A DNA stretch of 5,761 nt. Origin: Planctomycetota bacterium (lineage in GTDB: Bacteria > Planctomycetota > Phycisphaerae > UBA1845 > Fen-1342). The stretch lies in assembly GCA_030616465.1 (NCBI GenBank), contig JAUWXH010000163.1, positions 1 to 5,761 of the forward strand, written 5' to 3'. Positions 1-5,761 of this stretch are shown piece by piece (position 1 is the stretch's first letter; every line of letters starts with the position of its first letter). A program made the position numbers and the translations under genes. The notes under the pieces are model-generated. The model made no database searches, was not told the origin of the DNA, and worked only from the letters and a program-made list of their open reading frames with translations.

Positions 1-1
1 C

Positions 2-694
2 CTGGCCCGCCGGGCCGCCTTGCTCGACGTGCTGGCCGCCACGCTCCGTGGCGACGGCGCAATTGTCGCCGTCGCCACCGCGGACGTGGGCAACCCCGAA
101 CAAACGCGCGCGGCGATCAGGCGTCTGGAGCAGGCCCTCGGCTCGTGTGAGGTGCTGATCGCGAACGCGGGCATCCACCGCTACACGCCCGGCCACGAAT
201 TCGACGTCGCCAGCGCCAACGCGGTGATCACCACCAACGTCCAGGGGGTGATCAACGCCGTCGGCGCGGTACTGCCCGACATGGTGGCCCGCCGGAAGGG
301 GCACGTGGTCGGCGTTGCCAGCATCGCCGGGATGCTCGGGCTGCCCGAGGTAGCTGCCTACTCCGCCAGCAAGGCAGCCGTCCTGAGGCTGATGGAAAGC
401 CTGCGGGTCGATCTGGCCCGCCACGGCGTCAAGGTCACCACGATCTGCCCGGGGTTTGTCGATACGCCGATGATCCACGGCCACCGGCGTAAGCTGTTGC
501 TGTTCGTCCTGCAACCGCCGGAGGCGGCGCGGCGGATCGCGCGGGCCATCGAGCGCGGCCGGGCCGAGTATTGGTTCCCGTGGCCGACCTGGTTGATTGC
601 CCGTCTGGCCCGCGCGTTGCCGCTCGGGATTTATCGCTGGATGGCTACCCGGCTGGTACGGCGTAACGGCGGCGCGGGGCAAATTCCCTGGTAG
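2..694 (+). CDS. SDR-family NAD(P)-dependent oxidoreductase, 5'-truncated by the window
   Basis: Short-chain dehydrogenase/reductase, a cytoplasmic or membrane-associated NAD(P)H-dependent oxidoreductase; the substrate cannot be read from sequence. The frame is open from base 2, and the residues before the TTG at base 20 (LARRAA) match the helix that follows the Rossmann glycine motif. The TTG is therefore not the start: the TGxxxGxG motif and true start lie upstream of the window. Counting from that TTG codon, visible family motifs are ADV (21-23, cofactor adenine contact), NAG (49-51), the TTNVQG helix Asn at 73, catalytic Ser101, the YSASK motif with Tyr114 and Lys118, and PGFVDTPM (144-151). 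The catalytic Asn-Ser-Tyr-Lys set is intact. The C-terminal tail (about 185-215) is rich in Trp, Leu, Ile and Arg, which could mean peripheral membrane association (inference). The stop is TAG at 692-694. A 161-nt gap and a candidate promoter separate it from the next gene. Confidence 0.94.
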   Translation: MARRAALLDVLAATLRGDGAIVAVATADVGNPEQTRAAIRRLEQALGSCEVLIANAGIHRYTPGHEFDVASANAVITTNVQGVINAVGAVLPDMVARRKGHVVGVASIAGMLGLPEVAAYSASKAAVLRLMESLRVDLARHGVKVTTICPGFVDTPMIHGHRRKLLLFVLQPPEAARRIARAIERGRAEYWFPWPTWLIARLARALPLGIYRWMATRLVRRNGGAGQIPW

Positions 695-754
695 AAGGAA
701 CGCGTATTATCGGCCCCGCCGACCGCCGAACGAACGCCCCGATCCCCCGAAGGC

Positions 755-782
755 TTGAACCGCCACGTTGGTAGACGATACT
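755..782 (+). promoter_or_regulatory. Candidate sigma70-type promoter for the cyclophilin gene
   Basis: TTGAAC (755-760) and GATACT (777-782) are separated by 16 bp and resemble the -35 and -10 consensus. They stand out as a relatively AT-rich patch in very GC-rich DNA. The predicted transcript would begin near 789, giving a leader of about 65-70 nt. The prediction rests on motif similarity alone. TATAGA at 782-787 is an alternative -10. Confidence 0.4.
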
Positions 783-796
783 ATAGAGTGTTGTCA

Positions 797-812
797 TCGG
801 CCCCTCGGCCGA
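797..812 (+). other. Perfect hairpin in the cyclophilin leader
   Basis: TCGGCC (797-802) and GGCCGA (807-812) form a perfect 6-bp stem around the 4-nt loop CCTC. It lies just after the inferred transcription start and about 30 nt before the Shine-Dalgarno. No T-run follows, so it is not a classical terminator. It could stabilise the 5' end of the mRNA, or be chance in GC-rich DNA. Confidence 0.3.
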
Positions 813-842
813 ACCGTACCATGCGCTGTGCAGGGGTTAGAC

Positions 843-847
843 GGAGG
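843..847 (+). promoter_or_regulatory. Shine-Dalgarno of the cyclophilin gene
   Basis: GGAGG lies 8 nt before the ATG at 856. It fixes this ATG as the start, ahead of a hydrophobic leader peptide. Confidence 0.75.
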
Positions 848-855
848 CTCGAACC

Positions 856-1893
856 ATGTTGAGACTAACCGCGGTTTGTTTGGCAATTGGATCACTGGCA
901 CAGTTGCTCCCACCGGGCTGTCCGCTGCTGAGCGAGCCAATCCTGGACGACGCCGGACCGCCCCAGCCACAGGCGAGCGCACCCGATCGCGCGGCCGGCG
1001 GCGAGCAGGTCGAGCTGACCGCCAGCGTGGCCGGGGCCGACGACGAGGGCACGATCTCTTATCAGTGGTACCAGACATACGGTCGTGTCGTCGATCTGCA
1101 GAACGCGAACACTGCCGCCGCCCGCTTCGTCGCCCCGCTGGTGACGAAAGACCACACCCTCCGTTTCAGGGTGGACGCACGAAACCCGGCCGGGGCAACC
1201 GGCAGCGCGGAGGCCGCGGTCACGATCATTGGCAAATCGTGGCCCGACGGTGGCTCGGACACCACCGGGCAGGGCGACGACTCTTCTGCATCTGGCGACA
1301 GCGAGGCCGACGGGATATCCGACGACTCCCGCACGGGCTCTTCGGACGACACCGGCACCACTAGCGGGGACAAATTCACAAGCGCGGCCGACGAGGACCG
1401 TGTGTTCCTGGTTACCACCAAAGGTAAGATCGTGATCGAGTTGTACGCGACCGACGCCCATCTAACCGTGAAGAACTTCCAGACCTACGTCCGTGAAGAC
1501 TTCTACCGCGGCACCATCTTCCACCGCGTCACCCAGGATGAGGACGGTGAGGGCGAGATCGTCCAGGGCGGGGGCTATCTCCCCGGCATGGAGTACAAGG
1601 ATCCGACCCACTCGCCAGTGCCCAATGAATCGGACAACGGGCTGAACAACGTCCGCGGCACGGTCGCGATGGCCCGGACAAGCGACCCTGACTCGGCGAC
1701 CTCGCAGTTCTTCTTCAACCTGAAGGTTCACCCGGAGTACGATTGGCAGGAGGGCGAACCGGGCTACACCGTCTTCGGCCATGTGGTCCAAGGGATGAGC
1801 GTCGTCGATGAAATCGGCCGGGTGGAGATCAACCCGCCGGGCGATGGTGCCCCTGTTGATGATATCGTGATCATCCGGGTGGGGTTCGAGTAG
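856..1893 (+). CDS. Exported cyclophilin-type peptidyl-prolyl cis-trans isomerase with PKD/Ig-like domain
   Basis: Catalyses cis-trans isomerisation of Xaa-Pro bonds and probably acts outside the cytoplasm as a folding factor. The 345 residues divide into: a hydrophobic leader (1-21) ending in LPPGC, where Cys22 could be a lipidation site although the lipobox is imperfect; a Pro/Ala-rich spacer; a PKD/REJ or Ig-like beta-sandwich module (about 44-124, with ISYQWYQ and the NANTAAARFVAP strand region); an acidic low-complexity linker (127-181); and a cyclophilin domain (182-345). Cyclophilin landmarks are FHRV (222-225, Arg224 matching the catalytic Arg55 of human CypA), VQGGG (236-240), SQFFFNL (283-289, Phe286 matching Phe113) and VFGHVVQGMSVVDEI (306-320). 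The position of CypA Trp121 appears to be Tyr295 or nearby, as in many bacterial forms. Single-domain bacterial cyclophilins are about 165-190 residues, so the N-terminal half is an added module. A good Shine-Dalgarno supports the start, and the gene ends convergently with the ABC operon. Confidence 0.95.
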   Translation: MLRLTAVCLAIGSLAQLLPPGCPLLSEPILDDAGPPQPQASAPDRAAGGEQVELTASVAGADDEGTISYQWYQTYGRVVDLQNANTAAARFVAPLVTKDHTLRFRVDARNPAGATGSAEAAVTIIGKSWPDGGSDTTGQGDDSSASGDSEADGISDDSRTGSSDDTGTTSGDKFTSAADEDRVFLVTTKGKIVIELYATDAHLTVKNFQTYVREDFYRGTIFHRVTQDEDGEGEIVQGGGYLPGMEYKDPTHSPVPNESDNGLNNVRGTVAMARTSDPDSATSQFFFNLKVHPEYDWQEGEPGYTVFGHVVQGMSVVDEIGRVEINPPGDGAPVDDIVIIRVGFE

Positions 1894-1925
1894 TAACCGC
1901 CGCGGTGCTCCGCTCGCGAACACAA

Positions 1926-1981
1926 GCCCCCTTGCCCGGCGATCTCCCAAGAGGCCGGCGGGCCTCGCTCCGCACGGGGGC
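1926..1981. terminator. Nested inverted repeats between convergent genes, possible bidirectional terminator
   Basis: An inner perfect hairpin, GAGGCC (1951-1956), loop GGCG, GGCCTC (1961-1966), is enclosed by an outer inverted repeat GCCCCC (1926-1931) and GGGGGC (1976-1981). Both are symmetric, so they could fold in either transcript. They sit in the 122-nt gap between the cyclophilin stop (1893) and the permease stop (2016). There is no T-tract on either side, so intrinsic termination is uncertain. Confidence 0.4.
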
Positions 1982-2015
1982 CTCCCGCCACAAGCGGCCA
2001 CCCCTGGTCGCCCGC

Positions 2016-3257
2016 TCAGGCGTAGCGCAGCCAGTGGAATAACTCGCGGGGCGAAGGCGGCTTGCCGTACATCAACACCCCCACGCGAAAGATCTTCCCG
2101 CTCGCCCACATTGCAACCACCACCGACGCCCACAGCAGCGCCAGGCTGGCCACGATCTGCCACATTGGCGTGTGCGGGTCCGCGCAGACGCGCAGGATCA
2201 TCACGAAGGGTGTCATCGGCGGAATGAAGCTCAAGACCACGCTGACCGTCGAGGCCGGACTCTGCGAGATGTACATCCAGCAGAGCATCGGCACGATGGT
2301 GATAATCGAGAGCGGGAAAGCCATGCCCTGGGCGTCTTTGATCGTGTTGCAGGCCGAGCCGATCCCCGCCAGCAGCGACGACAGCAGCAGGAACCCCGGC
2401 AGGAAGTACAGCAGCGCGTAAGTGACGCGATAACCGGTGACCAGGTGCCCCGCGCCGCTGGCGTGCGCGGACGCGTAGCCCACGCCGCCCCACACACTCA
2501 ACATCGCCAGCCCGACTGCCGCCATGCCCAGGATCTTGCCGGCCATCAGTTGAAGCGGGCTGACCGCCGACAGCAGAACCTCCACCACGCGCGAGCTCTT
2601 CTCCTCGATCACCGTGGTCAGAAGCCCGTTGCTGATGCCGAACGTGGCCATGAAGAGCAGGAACATGAACACGAAGGGCGTGACCATGCGGGCAGCCTCA
2701 TCGCCGGCCTCTTCCCCCGTCTGCACGTCGATCGTGCGGATCGCCGCCGGACGCTGCAACTCCCGCACGGACTCCGGATCAATCGGCGGGTCCGTCTGTC
2801 GGCAGCGAGCCGTGAAAACGGCCTCGTTGAGCATGTTCTGCAGTTGAACGCCGGTCTCAAACTGAATGTCCTTGCGGCCAAACTCACAGGCCGTGTCTGC
2901 GTCCACCACGTCCGCCGGGATGATCAGATACGCGTGCCATTCCCCCTCTCGCACCGTCTTGGCCAGCGTATCGGCGTCCGCCGCGGCCGTCGCCGCCACC
3001 AGCAGTTGGCGCTGCGGATGCTCGCGGTTGTAGGCTTCACACTGCCGGGCCAGCTCGCCGAAGACCACGCCGCTGTAATCGACGACGGCGATCCGCCGGG
3101 GCGGCAACTCACCCGCCGTTATCGATCGGCTGATCCAGCCGAAGCCGTAGATCGCTCCCCCGATCGCCAGCGGCATCACCAGAGCACTGATCAAGAAGGC
3201 TTTGGTCTTGACGGTCTCAACGAACTCGCGGACCGCGACGGCGACCACTTTGCGCAT
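2016..3257 (-). CDS. ABC-2 family (NatB-like) ABC transporter permease
   Basis: Membrane-spanning subunit of an ABC exporter, 413 residues, partner of the ATPase encoded just upstream. The family includes sodium-efflux NatB and YhaP-type permeases; the substrate here is unknown. Topology read from the sequence: a basic N-terminus and first membrane helix (about 20-42), a large extracytoplasmic domain (about 43-190), then a cluster of helices near 192-216, 236-262, 279-300, 312-330 and 368-390. The cytoplasmic segment EEKSSRVVEVLLSAVSP (218-234) is a hallmark of this family and probably contacts the ATPase. The C-terminal stretch KIFRVGVLMYGKPPS (388-402) is also typical. Length is close to the family norm, with no frameshift seen. 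The ATG (3257-3255) overlaps the TGA of the ATPase gene as TGATG, preceded by a strong Shine-Dalgarno, which points to translational coupling. Confidence 0.94.
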   Translation of the reverse strand: MRKVVAVAVREFVETVKTKAFLISALVMPLAIGGAIYGFGWISRSITAGELPPRRIAVVDYSGVVFGELARQCEAYNREHPQRQLLVAATAAADADTLAKTVREGEWHAYLIIPADVVDADTACEFGRKDIQFETGVQLQNMLNEAVFTARCRQTDPPIDPESVRELQRPAAIRTIDVQTGEEAGDEAARMVTPFVFMFLLFMATFGISNGLLTTVIEEKSSRVVEVLLSAVSPLQLMAGKILGMAAVGLAMLSVWGGVGYASAHASGAGHLVTGYRVTYALLYFLPGFLLLSSLLAGIGSACNTIKDAQGMAFPLSIITIVPMLCWMYISQSPASTVSVVLSFIPPMTPFVMILRVCADPHTPMWQIVASLALLWASVVVAMWASGKIFRVGVLMYGKPPSPRELFHWLRYA

Positions 3258-4225
3258 CAGTTGGTCCTCCTCGCCGCGGTAACCCCCGACTCCGCCTCGT
3301 CGCCGGCGTCGCCCGCACCCACCTGCCGGTCGGCACCGACCAGCCTCACGAAGATCTCCTGCAGGTCGGGGCGTTGGATCTCGAAGCGTGACAGGCGCGC
3401 GACGTCAACGGCGCGCTTCAGAATGGCGCTCGGGTCGGCCCCGTCATCGAGCTCGAGCCGGGCCTGGGCGGTAGTGACGTGCGCGTTGACCACGCCCGGC
3501 AGATGCGTCAGTCGCTCGAAATCCCCCTCCCCTTCGAGCACGAGCATGCGCGTCGTAAACCGCGAGCGAATCTCGTGCATGCTGCCCTCGATCAGCTTGC
3601 GGCCACGATTGATCAACACGATGCGATCACACAGCCGTTGGGCCTGCTCCATCTGGTGCGTCGAGAGGACCACCGTGGCGCGCCGGCCGCGCAGCTCGTC
3701 GATCAGCGCCTTGAGCAGCTCGATGTTCAGCGGGTCCAGCCCGGCGAACGGTTCATCCAGGATTACCAGTTCCGGCTCGTGCAGGATCGCGATGAGGAAT
3801 TGAAGCTTCTGTTGCATCCCCTTCGAGAGGGCCTCGGTCCGTTTCCTGCGCCAATCCTGCAACTCGACGCGTTCAAGGCACTCGGCGATACGCCGGCTTA
3901 GCGCGTGGCCGTGCAGCCCCTTGAGTCGCCCGAAATAGCGGAGCGTCTGATCTACCGTCATCTTGCGGTACAGGCCGCGCTCCTCGGGCAAATAGCCGAC
4001 GCGGTCCTTGACCTGCGACGCGCGCGGTTGCCCCAGAACCGAGATCTCCCCTTCGTCGGGGTAGATGATGCTCATCACCATCCGGATCGTCGTGGTCTTG
4101 CCCGCCCCGTTGGGCCCCAGAAACCCCAGCACCTCCCCGGCCGGCACGCGCAGGCTGAACCGGTCCACCGCCGTAAAGCGGCCGAACCGTTTGGTCACGT
4201 CGGTTAGTGTCAGTACGTCGGTCAC
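3257..4225 (-). CDS. ABC transporter ATP-binding protein (NatA/YhaQ-like) with C-terminal DUF4162-type region
   Basis: Cytoplasmic ATPase that powers the ABC-2 permease encoded next to it. Counted from the GTG at 4225 (322 residues): Walker A GPNGAGKTT (37-45); Q-loop region VGYLPEERGLY (76-86), where Glu occupies the usual Gln position; signature LSKGMQQKLQF (133-143) in place of LSGGQ; Walker B ELVILDEPFAGLDP (152-165) with catalytic Glu and D-loop; and H-loop STHQMEQ with His190. The PEERGLY Q-loop and LSKGMQQK signature are characteristic of the YhaQ-like (COG4152) subfamily. The C-terminal 100 residues or so (to LQEIFVRLVG, about 288-297) resemble the DUF4162 accessory domain, followed by a low-complexity tail. 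GTG at 4225 is preferred because it gives the usual short lead-in to LTDVTKRFG. The frame extends to a TTG at 4288, but the extra residues look non-coding. The Shine-Dalgarno (GGGCGGA) is weak. Confidence 0.95.
   Translation of the reverse strand: MTDVLTLTDVTKRFGRFTAVDRFSLRVPAGEVLGFLGPNGAGKTTTIRMVMSIIYPDEGEISVLGQPRASQVKDRVGYLPEERGLYRKMTVDQTLRYFGRLKGLHGHALSRRIAECLERVELQDWRRKRTEALSKGMQQKLQFLIAILHEPELVILDEPFAGLDPLNIELLKALIDELRGRRATVVLSTHQMEQAQRLCDRIVLINRGRKLIEGSMHEIRSRFTTRMLVLEGEGDFERLTHLPGVVNAHVTTAQARLELDDGADPSAILKRAVDVARLSRFEIQRPDLQEIFVRLVGADRQVGAGDAGDEAESGVTAARRTN
3266..3270 (-). promoter_or_regulatory. Shine-Dalgarno of the permease gene, inside the ATPase gene
   Basis: On the - strand this reads GGAGG, within a longer GAGGAGG (3272-3266), 8 nt before the permease ATG. 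It lies in the last codons of the ATPase gene. It supports the overlapping TGATG start over any internal start. Confidence 0.8.
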
Positions 4226-4296
4226 GCGCGTCCGCCCGTCAGAGGCCCGCGGCGGATCCGCTCCCGCACAGCCTGCCCGAGCCCACAACGATCCGT

Positions 4297-4327
4297 ACTA
4301 TTACCGGCGAACGGTGAGTTTTGGAAA
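4297..4327 (-). promoter_or_regulatory. Weak candidate promoter for the ABC operon
   Basis: On the - strand TTTCCA (4327-4322) and TAATAG (4303-4298) are 18 bp apart; AATAGT (4302-4297) is the alternative -10. This is the most AT-rich patch upstream of the ATPase GTG and is placed suitably about 70 nt away. Similarity to the -10 consensus is poor. Confidence 0.25.
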
Positions 4328-4402
4328 CGGCGGGTTGAGCAGAATCTGCAACGGCGGCATTCCCGGCGCCCGCCGCGAGACTGGTCGCGCCGCTCAGCCT
4401 CT

Positions 4403-4428
4403 GGTAGGCTCCCCTGACAGGTAGGCTC
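4403..4428. repeat. Short direct repeat GGTAGGCTC, two copies
   Basis: GGTAGGCTC occurs at 4403-4411 and 4420-4428, starts 17 bp apart. The first copy also pairs with AGCCT at 4396-4400 to form a 5-bp stem with loop CTGGT. It could be a tandem protein-binding site, but the arrangement is short enough to be chance. Confidence 0.35.
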
Positions 4429-4450
4429 GGCGGTGGCCGGTGGCCCGGCC

Positions 4451-4478
4451 GTCCCAACTGGTTTCACAACCGTGGGAC
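4451..4478 (+). other. Strong interrupted hairpin upstream of the beta-helix gene
   Basis: GTCCCA (4451-4456) pairs with TGGGAC (4473-4478). Inside, GGTT (4460-4463) pairs with AACC (4468-4471) around loop TCAC, with a possible T-G pair (4459/4472) and a 2-nt bulge (4457-4458). This makes about 11 bp of stem over 28 nt. It ends 127 nt before the ATG at 4606. It may be an operator, a leader RNA structure or a terminator-like element; only a short TTT follows. Confidence 0.45.
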
Positions 4479-4591
4479 AGGTTTCTGATCGCTCGATCCC
4501 GCACACGATTTCGAGAGGACTCGGACCCGGACCGGTCGAAGACTCGTCCCGCCGGCGCAACGCTGCGTACCGGTGGAGGATGCCGGGAGAA

Positions 4592-4597
4592 AGAGGG
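4592..4597 (+). promoter_or_regulatory. Shine-Dalgarno of the beta-helix gene
   Basis: AGAGGG lies 8 nt before the ATG at 4606. It favours that ATG over the in-frame ATG at 4618, which would be 20 nt away. Confidence 0.6.
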
Positions 4598-4605
4598 CTT
4601 GGAAT

Positions 4606-5761
4606 ATGACAGCCGACATGCCTTTGCTGATTACAGTGTGCTTAATGGCCGCGAATCAAGGCCTCCCAACCGTAACCGTGGAGTCGGATGACACGGCCAT
4701 CTCCCAATCCTGCCGCGTCGTGGTTCCCGCAAAGACAGTGATCGCAGACACGAACGGCGACGGCGTGATCCAGATCGGTGCGTCGGACATCGTGGTGGAG
4801 TTTGCCGAAGGGGCGGTGCTGCGCGGCTCGCCCCAGGGAACGCGGCCGGATGAATACAAGGGCTACGGCATCCGGCTCAACGGTCATGCCAACGTCACGG
4901 TCCGCAACGCGCGCATCAGCGGCTACTGGTGCGGCCTGTGGGCAACCAAAGCCGACGGGCTAACGGTCGAGGACGCCGACGCGTCGGACAACCGTCGGGC
5001 ATATCTGAAATCGACGCCGGTGGCCGAGGACGGTAGCGACTGGCTCTGGCCGCACGTCAACGACGAAAACGAGTGGCTGCGCAACTACGCCGCGGGTATC
5101 TACATCGAGGATTCCGAGCGGGTCACGGTCCGCCGCTGCAGGATCTGGCACGGCCAGAACGGGCTGTGCCTAGACCGCGTGAACGACTCGAAGGTCTACG
5201 ACAACGACTTCTCGTTCAATTCCGGCTGGGGCGTCGCCATGTGGCGATCCAGCCGCAACGTGATCAGCCGTAACGCGATCGACTTCTGTGTCCGCGGCTA
5301 CAGCCACGGGGTCTACAACCGTGGGCAGGATTCGGCCGGCATCCTCGTATTCGAGCAAAACAACAACAACGTGATCGCGGAGAATTCGGCCACGCACGGC
5401 GGCGACTGCTTCTTCGGCTTTGCCGGCCGCGAAGCGCTCGGGGACATATGGTGGGAACACGAGCGCGGGCGGCTCCGCAAGGAGCTTGGCCCTCGCGGCA
5501 TCAAAGAGAGCCGCGAGCGCCTGGCCGAGGAGCTTGGTACTGATTGGCTAGATCCCGAAAAGGTTCACGACGACCGCGTCATCGATAAGCTGATCGTCGT
5601 GCCCCCGGAGGTCGTTAAGCAACATGAACGGCGCGGAAATAACAACAACCTGCTGGTCAACAACGATCTCTCGTACGCGCCCGCGCATGGAATCGAGATG
5701 ACCTTCTCCTTCGGCAATCGGTTCATTGGCAACCGGATGGTCGAGAACGCCATATGCGGCG
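4606..5761 (+). CDS. Secreted right-handed parallel beta-helix protein, 3'-truncated by the window
   Basis: The frame from ATG 4606 runs to the last base with no stop (385 complete codons), so the C-terminus is missing. A short hydrophobic stretch (residues 5-16) is a weak candidate signal peptide, which suggests export. The body shows repeating 23-residue coils of the PbH1/NosD type: 88-110, 164-186, 187-209, 246-268 and 363-385, with less regular coils at 111-131 and 210-245. Each has a GI/GL-x-hydrophobic strand, then N/D-x-V-hydrophobic-x-N turns, and Asn clusters (252-255, 345-348) suggest Asn stacking. Residues 48-55 (DTNGDGVI) resemble a calcium-binding loop. A charged segment of about 73 residues (272-344) interrupts the coils. 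Such folds often bind or cleave polysaccharides, but no lyase or hydrolase active site is identified, so only the fold is claimed. Confidence 0.87.
   Translation, partial: MTADMPLLITVCLMAANQGLPTVTVESDDTAISQSCRVVVPAKTVIADTNGDGVIQIGASDIVVEFAEGAVLRGSPQGTRPDEYKGYGIRLNGHANVTVRNARISGYWCGLWATKADGLTVEDADASDNRRAYLKSTPVAEDGSDWLWPHVNDENEWLRNYAAGIYIEDSERVTVRRCRIWHGQNGLCLDRVNDSKVYDNDFSFNSGWGVAMWRSSRNVISRNAIDFCVRGYSHGVYNRGQDSAGILVFEQNNNNVIAENSATHGGDCFFGFAGREALGDIWWEHERGRLRKELGPRGIKESRERLAEELGTDWLDPEKVHDDRVIDKLIVVPPEVVKQHERRGNNNNLLVNNDLSYAPAHGIEMTFSFGNRFIGNRMVENAICG

Larger units (their letters stand above)
4226..4605. other. 380-nt divergent intergenic region
   Basis: No coding frame here has a recognisable protein product or a supported start. 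Short frames on both strands give Arg/Pro/Gly-rich, low-information translations. The region must hold the promoters of the leftward ABC operon and the rightward beta-helix gene. Visible elements are a hairpin at 4451-4478, a 9-bp direct repeat at 4403-4428, a palindrome GACCGGTC at 4530-4537 and a Shine-Dalgarno at 4592-4597. No tRNA or recognised riboswitch was seen. Confidence 0.6.

Noticed and set aside
20..22. TTG at base 20 as the start of the SDR gene
   Set aside because: The frame is open upstream to base 2 with family-like residues, and the Rossmann glycine motif would be missing. The gene is cut by the window edge.
897..909. Sigma54-like sequence TGGCACAGTTGCT
   Set aside because: The spacing between GG and GC is 7 nt where sigma54 promoters have 10, and it lies inside the cyclophilin signal-peptide coding region.
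768..1364. + strand frame overlapping the cyclophilin start
   Set aside because: It is an alternative frame of the cyclophilin gene, rich in Arg and Gly, with no ribosome binding site and no domain.
1462..2493. - strand open frame (343 codons) across the cyclophilin 3' end and permease 3' end
   Set aside because: It overlaps two well-supported genes in another frame and crosses the convergent gap. Its translation is Arg/Ala/Gly-rich without recognisable motifs.
2172..3803. Long + strand open frame (543 codons) opposite the ABC genes
   Set aside because: It spans the antisense of both ABC genes, translates to Arg/His/Gln-rich sequence with no domain, and has no Shine-Dalgarno. It is a by-product of the GC-rich codon pattern of the real genes.
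4226..4288. TTG at 4288 as the start of the ABC ATPase
   Set aside because: It would add 21 residues of Ala/Gly/Arg-rich sequence not typical of the family, and it lacks a clear Shine-Dalgarno.
4222..4560. - strand frame of 112 codons in the divergent intergenic region
   Set aside because: The translation is low in information, overlaps the hairpin and repeat, and has no family resemblance or convincing start.
5170..5460. - strand frame opposite the beta-helix gene
   Set aside because: It is antisense to a frame with clear coil repeats, and its Val/Ala/Asp-rich translation mirrors the codons of that gene.

Overview
The window is GC-rich bacterial chromosomal DNA with tightly packed genes and strong G/C preference at third codon positions. 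No phage, transposon, CRISPR or RNA-gene signature was seen. Several traits fit an environmental, Planctomycetota-like bacterium (Phycisphaerae or a relative): a secreted cyclophilin carrying a PKD/Ig-like module, a large secreted right-handed beta-helix protein, and a possible GC-type lipobox. This placement is inferred from protein style only, because no taxonomic marker gene is present.

Layout, left to right. (1) Bases 2-694, + strand: the 3' part of a short-chain dehydrogenase/reductase whose N-terminal nucleotide-binding glycine motif lies outside the window. (2) Bases 695-855: a leader with a plausible sigma70-type promoter, a small perfect hairpin and a good Shine-Dalgarno. (3) Bases 856-1893, + strand: an exported peptidyl-prolyl isomerase made of a signal or lipoprotein leader, a PKD/Ig-like domain, an acidic low-complexity linker and a cyclophilin domain. 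(4) Bases 1894-2015: a convergent gap with nested inverted repeats. (5) Bases 4225-2016, - strand: a two-gene ABC operon, ATPase then ABC-2 (NatB-like) permease, coupled by a TGATG stop/start overlap. (6) Bases 4226-4605: a 380-nt divergent non-coding region with a strong hairpin and a short direct repeat. (7) Bases 4606-5761, + strand: a beta-helix protein that stays open to the window edge.

The ATPase and permease clearly form one exporter. The other genes have no obvious shared pathway. The cyclophilin and the beta-helix protein both look like extracytoplasmic proteins. No convincing new multi-gene system is visible. The most distinctive items are the domain architecture of the cyclophilin and the charged insertion that interrupts the regular coils of the beta-helix protein.
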